32,619 nt of DNA from the IMG/VR virus record IMGVR_UViG_3300042691_025117, positions 1 through 32,619 of that record, one strand, 5' to 3'. The notes below the pieces were generated by a model. The model was not told the DNA's origin and searched no databases. It saw nothing but the letters and a program-made list of their open reading frames with translations. Positions 26,162 to 32,619 of the stretch are shown in pieces (positions within the stretch are counted from its first letter, which is position 1; every line of letters begins with the position of its first letter). This DNA is from a virus. Position numbers and translations under genes: made by a program.

Positions 26162-26575
26162 ATGAATACTGAACAAATTTCTTATGCACAATATTTAATT
26201 GGTAACAACAATAAACTTGTGTGTGGTATCGATACTGCTATTAAAGCACTTCGACCACACGCAAGATATGATATGTCTGCATCTGGTGGACATTTTGAGT
26301 TCACACGTTGGGAAGATGAAACTGGCACTAAGCCACCAACAAAAGAAGAAATTTTTGAAGAACTAGAATATCAGAATAAGTTTATCGATTACTGGCAGCA
26401 TTTTTTAGATCGTGCTGTAAATTATCCTGATATTGTAGTTTTAATTAACTTATTATATGATGCGATAGATAATGGTGAAATTCCAGGTAAAGGAAGCGGA
26501 TTCTATAATGCTATCAAAGAAGTCAACGACAAGTTTCCAAAACCTGAAGGCGAACCTCCTAGCAAAAATAATTAA
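26162..26575 (+). CDS. Small fibre-associated protein, possibly XkdW/assembly-like
   Basis: 137 aa. The middle of the N-terminal half has the layout common in small proteins next to phage fibre genes: CGIDTAIKALRPHARYDMSA, then FTRWEDETGTKPPTKEEIFE (about residues 21-67), similar to the XkdW-type 'A..AL.P.A.f......i.W.d......PT.eEI' pattern. The second half is helical, FIDYWQHFLDRAV and IVVLINLLYDAIDNGEIPGK, with an acidic/proline tail. It lies between the two fibre cassettes and is not glycine-rich, so a folding or assembly helper for the fibres is plausible. The similarity is weak and I could not check it against a database. The RBS AAGGTGAG is strong. Confidence 0.6.
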   Translation: MNTEQISYAQYLIGNNNKLVCGIDTAIKALRPHARYDMSASGGHFEFTRWEDETGTKPPTKEEIFEELEYQNKFIDYWQHFLDRAVNYPDIVVLINLLYDAIDNGEIPGKGSGFYNAIKEVNDKFPKPEGEPPSKNN

Positions 26576-26590
26576 AAATTAAGGAATTAA

Positions 26591-26956
26591 ATGTCGTATA
26601 TTGGAAATCAAGTAACTTCAGTCCCGTTTACTGCTGATGTTTTCAGTGGTACGGGCAGTGCCACATCTTTTGGGCCAATGATACGAATTCCTGCTACGAT
26701 TGCTTCTATAGCAGTTTTTGTGAACGGTTCATATAAAACACCCGGCATAGACTACACATTGGATGTAGATTACATTATCTTTACAACGCCACCTGCACTG
26801 GGTGTAAACAACATCGTTGCACATCATTTAGGTAATGGTGTCATGGCAACACAAGTACCCGCTGATGGTGCTGTTACACCAAATAAATTTTCATCATCAG
26901 CAAATAACAAAATTTTTAGTTCGGGCGTTGTAGGCTCGATCATATTCGGAGGTTAA
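26591..26956 (+). CDS. Small fibre protein with YIGN N-terminus, cassette B
   Basis: 121 aa, paralogue of the ORF at 22862. It shares SYIGN at the start, DVFSGTGSATSFGPM, IAVFVNGSYKTPGIDYTLD, IIFTTPPALGVNNIVAHHL, a short C-terminal linker and the final IIFGG. It lacks the TKIANNAVTGEK-type shaft of the cassette A copy. An AAGGA ribosome site precedes it, and the next gene starts 3 nt after the stop. Likely the same adaptor or short-fibre role as its paralogue. Confidence 0.75.
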   Translation: MSYIGNQVTSVPFTADVFSGTGSATSFGPMIRIPATIASIAVFVNGSYKTPGIDYTLDVDYIIFTTPPALGVNNIVAHHLGNGVMATQVPADGAVTPNKFSSSANNKIFSSGVVGSIIFGG

Positions 26957-26959
26957 TAA

Positions 26960-27343
26960 ATGGCAGCGCCAAACATTGTTAGCGTAACAGATATTAGAGG
27001 TAAAAGTAACGTTGCCAACGTTACAACAGTTTCATCGTCAGTGATTGTTAATCCTGTCAACTCAAACAAAGTATTTAAAATTAACACACTGATTGTGTCT
27101 AATGTTGACGGTACAAACGCTGGTAATGTGTCAGTGGAATTGTTCAAATTTGGCGCACAAAACACAAGCACAGGTTTAGGTAATGCAACATATGCTATTG
27201 CAAACACTGTTACTGTACCCGCTAAATCATCATTAGATATTTTATCTAAGTCACTTTATCTTGAAGAGGGTGATCACATCAAAGTAAAAGGCGATGCAAA
27301 CAATCGTCTACATTTCATTTCATCATTTGAAGAGATTAGCTAA
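26960..27343 (+). CDS. Small beta-rich virion protein (EIS family), cassette B
   Basis: 127 aa. NSNKVFKINTLIVSNVDGTN, a strand pair VSVELFKFG, the linker NTVTVPAKSSLDILSKSLYL, EEGDHIKVKGD and the last strand FISSFEEIS reproduce the order of the family seen at 22530 and 23304. The last base of the stop overlaps the ATG of the next glycine-rich gene (CTAATG), so this protein and the fibre are probably made in coupled amounts. The role in fibre attachment is inference. Confidence 0.76.
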   Translation: MAAPNIVSVTDIRGKSNVANVTTVSSSVIVNPVNSNKVFKINTLIVSNVDGTNAGNVSVELFKFGAQNTSTGLGNATYAIANTVTVPAKSSLDILSKSLYLEEGDHIKVKGDANNRLHFISSFEEIS

Positions 27344-29901
27344 TGCCATTAGGTTTAAATGGTGGTATCATTGGTTTAGTAAATGCAACAACTAGAACTG
27401 GTGGTGCCACTGGTATTTGGTCATTAAGTGAGGCAGGAATTAGTAGTCTTGTTGGACTATGGCCTGAACCTTTTTCAGGTGTTCGAGTATTCACACAGTC
27501 AGACTTATGGATAGCACCGTCTGGTGTAACAAGTGTAGAATACCTTATTGTTGCGGGTGGTGGCGGTGGTGGAGGTATCAGTACCCTTGCTGGTAGTGCC
27601 GGTGGCGGTGGTGCTGGTGGATATTTAACAGGAACTTCACTTTCAGTAGTAGAAAATCAAGCGTATACAATCGTTATCGGTGCTGGAGGAAATGGTGGTG
27701 GAGCGGGAGCCGTAAACGGTTCTAATGGCTCGAACTCTGGAATATGGGGATCATCTCCTTTTCCTGCCGTTTGGTCAGCAGGTGGTGGTGGTGGTGGTAG
27801 AGGAAGAATTGGACCATTAGGAGACACTGGTCGATCAGGAGGATCAGGTGGTGGCGGCGGTTATAGCGATGCTCCTAACACTTCACGATTAGGTGGTTCT
27901 GGAACTCCAGGACAAGGAAACGATGGTGGTCGTGGAGGAATAGGTACACCCTATGGTGGCGGTGGTGGTGGTGGCGCAGGTGCAGTTGGACAAAATGCTC
28001 CATCTGCACCCTCTCCAGGGTCATGTGCTGGAGGTTCAGGTTCTTTCTCAACAATTACAGGTGCAAACACCGCATATGCCGGTGGCGGAGGCGGTGGAAA
28101 TGAAGCATCATCATTTGGTCCTGGTGGTGTTGGTGGTGGCGGAAATGGTGGACGAAATGGAGGCGGTAGTGTCGGTGTAGTCAATACAGGTGGTGGTGGC
28201 GGTGGTGCTGGTGGTCCTCCCACTTCTGCTGGCGGTTCGGGTGGTTCAGGTATAGTTATTCTGAAATATAAGTTTGGCACATCAACAAATACATTATTCA
28301 CATTTGCAAACACAGGTCAGTTTGTAGTGCCTGACGGCATTACGACGATTGATTATTTGTTAGTTGCTGGTGGTGGTTCCGGTGGCACAGCTAGAGGTGG
28401 TGGCGGCGGTGCTGGCGGCGTTCTTCAAGTAACCGGTTATCCAGTAGCACCTGGACAACTTTATACAATTCAAATTGGTGCTGGTGGAGCCGGTGTGTCA
28501 GGTGATACATCATCAATGCAAAATGGTGCTAATGGAACAAATACTGTTTTATCCGCAGGTAATACGGTAAACGCAGCAATATTTACTGCAATTGGTGGTG
28601 GCGGTGGTGGAGGACCTGGAAATGGAATGGCTGGTGGTTCTGGTGGCGGTGGTGGTAGCCAAAACGCTCCAACTGGAACACCCTTTGCCGCCACATATCC
28701 TGGAGGTTTAGGCGTTTCATCACAAGGAAATAGAGGTGGACAAGGAACAAGAGCGCCTGCACCAGCACTCACGACTGGTGGTGGAGGAGGTGGTGGAGCA
28801 GCAAATATAGGAGGTGACGCAAACACTACGTTTGCGGGAACTGGTGGATCAGCATTTTACTCATCTATCACAGGAGCAAATACAGGTTATGGCGGCGGTG
28901 GCGGTGGTGGAGCTGCTGGAACTCTTGGCGCTGGTGGTGTCGATGCTAGTGGTGGAGGTGGCGTTGGTGGAGGTTCGCCAGGTTCACCCGGAACTAATGC
29001 CGTTCAAAATCGTGGAGGTGGAGGTGGTGGTGCTGGTAACGCTAGTTCACCTACCGTAGGAGTATCTGGTGCAGGTGGATCAGGTTTTGCAGTTATCAGA
29101 GTTTCAGCAGTGCAAAATAAGATAGCAGTATTCTCTAACACAGCAACATGGAATGTACCAATCAATGTTTCATCGATTGAATATTTAATTGTCGGTGGTG
29201 GTGGTGGTGGTGGATCAAGATATGGTGGTGGTGGTGGCGCCGGTGGGTATCGTGCGGGTTCAGGATTTGGAGTATCGTCAGCACAAACATGGACTATTGT
29301 AGTCGGCGCCGGTGGTGCAGCAGGGGTTGAAGGAGATACCAGCACACAAAAACCAGGTTCAAACTCTGGAATTTACACTGCAACTACATCATTATGGGGT
29401 GCGGGTGGTGGTGGTGGTGGACATAATGGTCCTGATGGAACTGCATATGCTGGAGGAAATGGTGGTTCTGGTGGAGGTGGATCCGCTGGAGGAGCAGGAA
29501 CACCAACTGCTGGACAAGGCAACATACCAAACGTTTCACCCGCTCAAGGAACTGGAGGTGGAACTGGAATAGGAGCACCTGGTGCACCAGTATATGGTTC
29601 TGGTGGAGGTGGAGGCGCTTCTGCTAATGGAACAAATGGTACTGGTGCAAGTACGGGTGGTGGTGCTGGCGGCAATGGAATACAAAACACAATTACTGGA
29701 GTAAACACATATTATGCCGGCGGCGGTGGTGGAGGTTCAAATGCGGGAGCTGCACCTGGAAGGGGATCTGGTGGTTTAGGTGGCGGTGGTGGTGGTGCAA
29801 TTATAAATGGAACAGTTGCTACTGGAGGTGGTGGTGCGGGTGGTGCTCCCGGTGGTGTTGGTGCTGGTGGTTCAGGTGTCGTCATTCTCAAATGGACATA
29901 A
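27343..29901 (+). CDS. Glycine-rich three-module tail fibre/adhesin, cassette B copy 1
   Basis: 852 aa. The N-terminus NGGIIGLVNATTR...GATGIWSLSEAG and GLWPE (about residues 6-43) is a short attachment-like segment shared with the next gene but not with the fibre at 23655. Three glycine-rich modules then follow at about 47-311, 318-589 and 594-852, each opening VF(T/S)......P....S.EYLIV(A/G)GGGGGGG or TTIDYLLVAGGG and ending GGSGIVILKY, GFAVIRVSA or GSGVVILKWT. Loops such as GTPGQGNDGG and GANTAYAGGGGGGN recur. It is positionally homologous module by module to both other glycine-rich proteins. Likely a receptor-binding or fibre-tip protein; the receptor is unknown. Confidence 0.85.
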   Translation: MPLGLNGGIIGLVNATTRTGGATGIWSLSEAGISSLVGLWPEPFSGVRVFTQSDLWIAPSGVTSVEYLIVAGGGGGGGISTLAGSAGGGGAGGYLTGTSLSVVENQAYTIVIGAGGNGGGAGAVNGSNGSNSGIWGSSPFPAVWSAGGGGGGRGRIGPLGDTGRSGGSGGGGGYSDAPNTSRLGGSGTPGQGNDGGRGGIGTPYGGGGGGGAGAVGQNAPSAPSPGSCAGGSGSFSTITGANTAYAGGGGGGNEASSFGPGGVGGGGNGGRNGGGSVGVVNTGGGGGGAGGPPTSAGGSGGSGIVILKYKFGTSTNTLFTFANTGQFVVPDGITTIDYLLVAGGGSGGTARGGGGGAGGVLQVTGYPVAPGQLYTIQIGAGGAGVSGDTSSMQNGANGTNTVLSAGNTVNAAIFTAIGGGGGGGPGNGMAGGSGGGGGSQNAPTGTPFAATYPGGLGVSSQGNRGGQGTRAPAPALTTGGGGGGGAANIGGDANTTFAGTGGSAFYSSITGANTGYGGGGGGGAAGTLGAGGVDASGGGGVGGGSPGSPGTNAVQNRGGGGGGAGNASSPTVGVSGAGGSGFAVIRVSAVQNKIAVFSNTATWNVPINVSSIEYLIVGGGGGGGSRYGGGGGAGGYRAGSGFGVSSAQTWTIVVGAGGAAGVEGDTSTQKPGSNSGIYTATTSLWGAGGGGGGHNGPDGTAYAGGNGGSGGGGSAGGAGTPTAGQGNIPNVSPAQGTGGGTGIGAPGAPVYGSGGGGGASANGTNGTGASTGGGAGGNGIQNTITGVNTYYAGGGGGGSNAGAAPGRGSGGLGGGGGGAIINGTVATGGGGAGGAPGGVGAGGSGVVILKWT

Positions 29902-29904
29902 CAA

Positions 29905-32514
29905 ATGGCAAGTAGAAGATTTAACGGCGGAATAATTGGTATACTCAACACTGCTAAGTTTGGTGGTGATACTACAGGCTTGTGGACACAAAATGAAGTA
30001 TCTTTGAATAGACTTGCTGGTTCGTGGCCACGTGATGATTTAATTGGTGTTAGAGTATTCACAGAAACTACAACATGGAATCCACCTCAAGGAGTAACTT
30101 CTGCTGATTATTTGATTGTTGCTGGTGGAGGAGGCGGTGGTAGAGCCGCCAGTCCTCCAGCACCGGGCGTTAGCAATGGTGGTGGAGGTGGTGGTGCTGG
30201 TGGAGTTGGACAAGGCACAGGTTTTTCCGTTTCTCCAGGCCAAACATATACTATCGTGATTGGCGCTGGCGGCGCTGGTGATTCATCTCCATCGACCACA
30301 ACTGCTGGTTCGAACGGCTCCAATTCTGGAATGTATGGTACTGCACCATTTCCTGCTATTTGGAGAACGGGTGGTGGTGGTGGTGCTGGAAATAATCCAG
30401 GTAGTGCAGGACCAGCACCATCGTTTCCAGGACTTCAAACTGCTGGATGGGCCGGTCGTGGTGGTGGTTCTGGTGGAGGAGGGTGTCAAAATCCTGCTTT
30501 AAGTGTTGCTGGAGGCAGTGGAAACTTAGGAGGTTACACTCCAGCAGAAGGATTTGGTGGTGCACCCGGTGCACCGGGTGGAAGTTTTGGTGGTGGGGGT
30601 GGAGGTGCTTCAAGTAGCGGCGCTGCTTCTAATGGCGGCGCTGGAATTTTTTCTACAATTTCAGGATCAAACACCGCTTACGCTGGTGGAGGAGGAGGAG
30701 GAGCTGCTTCAGTAACCTCCTTACAGAGAGGCGGTGGTGGTTATGCTTCTTATGGAACTTTATTAGGAACACCTTATGGTGGTGGTAATGGAGGTATGGG
30801 TGTTACACCTTCATTTGCCGCAAATGGTGCAAGTGGCAATACAAACTCCGGCGGAGGTGGTGGTGGGGGTGGCCGCAGCACACCAAGTTTTATGCCAGCT
30901 GGTTCTGGTGGTTCGGGTGTTATTGTACTAAAATATTATAGAACAAAGTCACAAAATACCATATTCACATTTGCAAATACAGGACAATTTGTAGTACCTG
31001 ACGGAATCACATCAATCGATTATCTGCTAGTTGCGGGTGGTGGCGGTGGTGGTAACGCAACAGTTGGCGCTGGGCCGCTTGCTGTTGCTGCTGGTGGTGG
31101 TGGTGCTGGTGGTGTTCTTCAAGGAACAGGATATCCAGTAACACCAAATCAACTCTACACAATCCAAATCGGTGCTGGCGGAACAGGAGGAGGTTCTAAT
31201 GGCGTTAATACAATATTTTCGGTTGGTAATACAGCAAATGCTATATTATTAACAGCAGAAGGTGGTGGAGGTGGAGGTAGTAGTCCTACTGCACCCGCAA
31301 CTCCCGGATTAAATGGTAAATCAGGAGGTTCTGGTGGTGGAGGAGCAGGAGGAGTATTTAGTGATCCTGCACTCTTAGGATTAGGTGGGCTTGGAAAAAG
31401 TGGACAAGGAAATAATGGAGCAAGTAATGGCTCTGTTCCTGGTCAGGCTGTTGGAGGTTCGGGTGGTGGTGCCGGTTCAGCAGGCAATAAATCAACTGGC
31501 CAATTTGGTGCTAATGGTGGTGCTGGAATTTATTCGACGATTACTGGTTCCAATACTGCATATGGTGGCGGTGGTGGAGGTCAAAACTCATGGAACAATG
31601 CTGGAGGTGTTGGAGGTGGTGGTGCAAGTGCTGCTGGTATACCACTTACAATACAATCATCTCCAGGAGAACCTAATTCTGGTGGTGGAGGTGGTGCTGG
31701 AGCAATGCAAATAACCGCTCCGGCTGGTGCTTCAGGCGGCTCAGGTTTTGCAGTTATCAGAGTTTCTGCTGTACAAAATAAAATAGCGGTTTTTGCTAAT
31801 ACAGGTACATGGACTGTGCCTACAGGAGTTTCTTCAGTTGAATATCTGGTCGTTGCCGGTGGTGGAGGTTCAACAGGCACTGGCACTGGTGCCGGTGGTG
31901 GCGCAGGTGGCTATTTAACAGGAACTAATTTTGGAGTGACTCCTGCACAAACTATTACTGTTGTTGTTGGTGCGGGAGGTGCTGGTAGTCCAAGTGCTCT
32001 GAATGCGTCTAATGGTGTGAACTCTTCATTTAGTACAATTATAGCTATTGGTGGTGGCGGTGGCGCATTAACAGATTCCGCAACAAATGGACGTTCCGGA
32101 GGCTCTGGTGGCGGAGGTGGTAGAGGTGGTTCTGGTGGTTTAGGTACACCGGGTCAAGGAAATAATGGAGGTGGAAGTGTCGATTCTCCAGGTGCAAATT
32201 ATGGTGCTGGTGGTGGCGGTGGGGCTGGAGGTATTGGTGGAACAGGAACTTCAACAACAGGTGGAAATGGTGGAGATGGCTTATTGAATGCTATTTCAGG
32301 AGCTTCTGTTTATTACGCCGGTGGTGGTGCTGGTGGTACGTATCAAGGAGGGACTCCTGGAACGGGTGGTTTAGGTGGCGGTGGAAATGGTGGAAATTTC
32401 CCTGCACCTGAAGGCGTTGCGGGAAGTGTATCAACTGGCGGTGGAGCTGGCGGCGGTGGAACAAATCCGGGTAAAGCCGGTGGTTCAGGCATAGTCGTTC
32501 TCAAGTGGACATAA
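29905..32514 (+). CDS. Glycine-rich three-module tail fibre/adhesin, cassette B copy 2
   Basis: 869 aa, starting 3 nt after the previous stop. The N-terminus FNGGIIGILNTAKF...TTGLWTQNEV and AGSWPRD (about residues 6-43) matches its upstream neighbour. Modules lie at about 49-347, 353-622 and 627-869. The first is longest, with extra loops including PAEGFGGAPGAPGGSFGGGG. The second carries ITSIDYLLVAGGGGGG and ITGSNTAYGGGGGGQ, and the last ends GGSGIVVLKWT. Modules 2 and 3 are joined by the same VSAVQNKIAVF linker as in the 852-aa protein. Together the two proteins look like products of tandem gene duplication whose glycine loops have diverged. Probable alternative or heteromeric fibre tip. 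Confidence 0.85.
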   Translation: MASRRFNGGIIGILNTAKFGGDTTGLWTQNEVSLNRLAGSWPRDDLIGVRVFTETTTWNPPQGVTSADYLIVAGGGGGGRAASPPAPGVSNGGGGGGAGGVGQGTGFSVSPGQTYTIVIGAGGAGDSSPSTTTAGSNGSNSGMYGTAPFPAIWRTGGGGGAGNNPGSAGPAPSFPGLQTAGWAGRGGGSGGGGCQNPALSVAGGSGNLGGYTPAEGFGGAPGAPGGSFGGGGGGASSSGAASNGGAGIFSTISGSNTAYAGGGGGGAASVTSLQRGGGGYASYGTLLGTPYGGGNGGMGVTPSFAANGASGNTNSGGGGGGGGRSTPSFMPAGSGGSGVIVLKYYRTKSQNTIFTFANTGQFVVPDGITSIDYLLVAGGGGGGNATVGAGPLAVAAGGGGAGGVLQGTGYPVTPNQLYTIQIGAGGTGGGSNGVNTIFSVGNTANAILLTAEGGGGGGSSPTAPATPGLNGKSGGSGGGGAGGVFSDPALLGLGGLGKSGQGNNGASNGSVPGQAVGGSGGGAGSAGNKSTGQFGANGGAGIYSTITGSNTAYGGGGGGQNSWNNAGGVGGGGASAAGIPLTIQSSPGEPNSGGGGGAGAMQITAPAGASGGSGFAVIRVSAVQNKIAVFANTGTWTVPTGVSSVEYLVVAGGGGSTGTGTGAGGGAGGYLTGTNFGVTPAQTITVVVGAGGAGSPSALNASNGVNSSFSTIIAIGGGGGALTDSATNGRSGGSGGGGGRGGSGGLGTPGQGNNGGGSVDSPGANYGAGGGGGAGGIGGTGTSTTGGNGGDGLLNAISGASVYYAGGGAGGTYQGGTPGTGGLGGGGNGGNFPAPEGVAGSVSTGGGAGGGGTNPGKAGGSGIVVLKWT

Positions 32515-32517
32515 ATA
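32510..32517 (+). promoter_or_regulatory. Possible second late promoter octamer
   Basis: CATAAATA overlapping the stop codon of the last glycine-rich gene, 4 nt before a perfect octamer. It may be secondary or chance. Confidence 0.25.
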
Positions 32518-32521
32518 AGTT

Positions 32522-32529
32522 TATAAATA
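32522..32529 (+). promoter_or_regulatory. T4-type late promoter, perfect TATAAATA
   Basis: Exact match to the T4 late -10 element TATAAATA, in the longest intergenic gap of the window. The expected start is near 32535, with a leader of about 30 nt and a strong ribosome site AGAGGGAG at 32548-32555 before the ATG at 32565. Confidence 0.65.
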
Positions 32530-32564
32530 CATAGTAATTTTTAACAAAGAGGGAGTTTTAACAA

Positions 32565-32619
32565 ATGGCACATTTTGCACAACTTGATGAAAACAATGTA
32601 GTAACTCAAGTCATTGTTG
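32565..32619 (+). CDS. 5' end of a conserved small virion-type protein (cut by window end)
   Basis: Only 18 codons are visible: MAHFAQLDENNVVTQVIV. This opening (MAHFAxLDxNNxVxxVIV) is a frequently seen N-terminus of a conserved protein in marine T4-like phages, usually of unknown function. A perfect late promoter and a strong ribosome site support a real start. The rest lies outside the window, so length and domains cannot be given. Confidence 0.72.
   Translation, partial: MAHFAQLDENNVVTQVIV

Noticed and set aside
23995-32257. Many long reverse-strand and shifted-frame ORFs rich in Pro or His over the glycine-rich genes
   Set aside because: They are the antisense or frame-shifted reading of GGN repeats, lack ribosome sites and domain logic, and lie fully inside convincing + strand genes.
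23655-32514. Diversity-generating retroelement or collagen-like explanation for the glycine-rich proteins
   Set aside because: No reverse transcriptase, template/variable repeat pair or adenine-biased tract is visible here, and the glycines do not follow a steady Gly-X-Y period.
12337-32564. Rho-independent terminators in the intergenic gaps
   Set aside because: The gaps are short and A+T-rich; I found no stable GC stem followed by a T run in any of them.

Overview
The window is a continuous, single-strand (+) block of late virion genes from an A+T-rich, T4-like contractile-tailed phage. Its gene types and order (gp48, gp53, gp27, lysozyme-less gp5, PAAR, gp25, gp6, a gp7-position giant, gp8, a DUF4815-type giant, then glycine-rich fibre genes) resemble marine T4-like phages of the cyanophage/pelagiphage type more than enterobacterial T4. 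The host cannot be read from the sequence. Nearly every base is coding. Gaps are at most about 50 nt, many genes join by TAAATG or TAATG junctions, and I see no tRNA, rRNA, CRISPR array, insertion sequence, integrase or clear hairpin terminator.

Region 1 (24-5156) encodes the tail-tube cap and central hub: gp48-like tube initiator, gp53 wedge, gp27-like hub ring, gp5-like needle without a lysozyme domain, a small His-rich ORF, a PAAR spike tip and gp25. Region 2 (5159-21354) encodes the wedges and periphery: gp6, a 1702-aa protein at the gp7 position with a roughly 900-aa repeat extension, a 308-aa protein full of ANAAF-type heptads, gp8, and a 2090-aa DUF4815-type protein. Region 3 (21359-22502) holds a small coiled-coil protein and a beta-repeat fibre protein.

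Region 4 (22502-32514) is a fibre/adhesin island. It has two related cassettes, each with small beta-rich proteins followed by long glycine-rich proteins of 822, 852 and 869 aa. Each long protein is built from three copies of the same domain, nine modules in all. A small XkdW/fibre-assembly-like ORF lies between the cassettes. T4-type late promoter octamers (xATAAATA) stand before each cassette and before the next gene (32565, cut by the window end), so each fibre unit may be transcribed separately.

The most notable observations are: (i) the nine-module glycine-rich adhesin array, which resembles the polyglycine receptor-binding domains known from T2/S16 gp38; (ii) a TANxGxxxVNSW...ANARxxV...NGxY module repeated three times in the gp7-position protein and inserted once into gp8; and (iii) a second GxGY module present in gp6, the gp7-position protein and the DUF4815 protein. 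Together these suggest that small beta-modules have been copied among physically neighbouring baseplate proteins.
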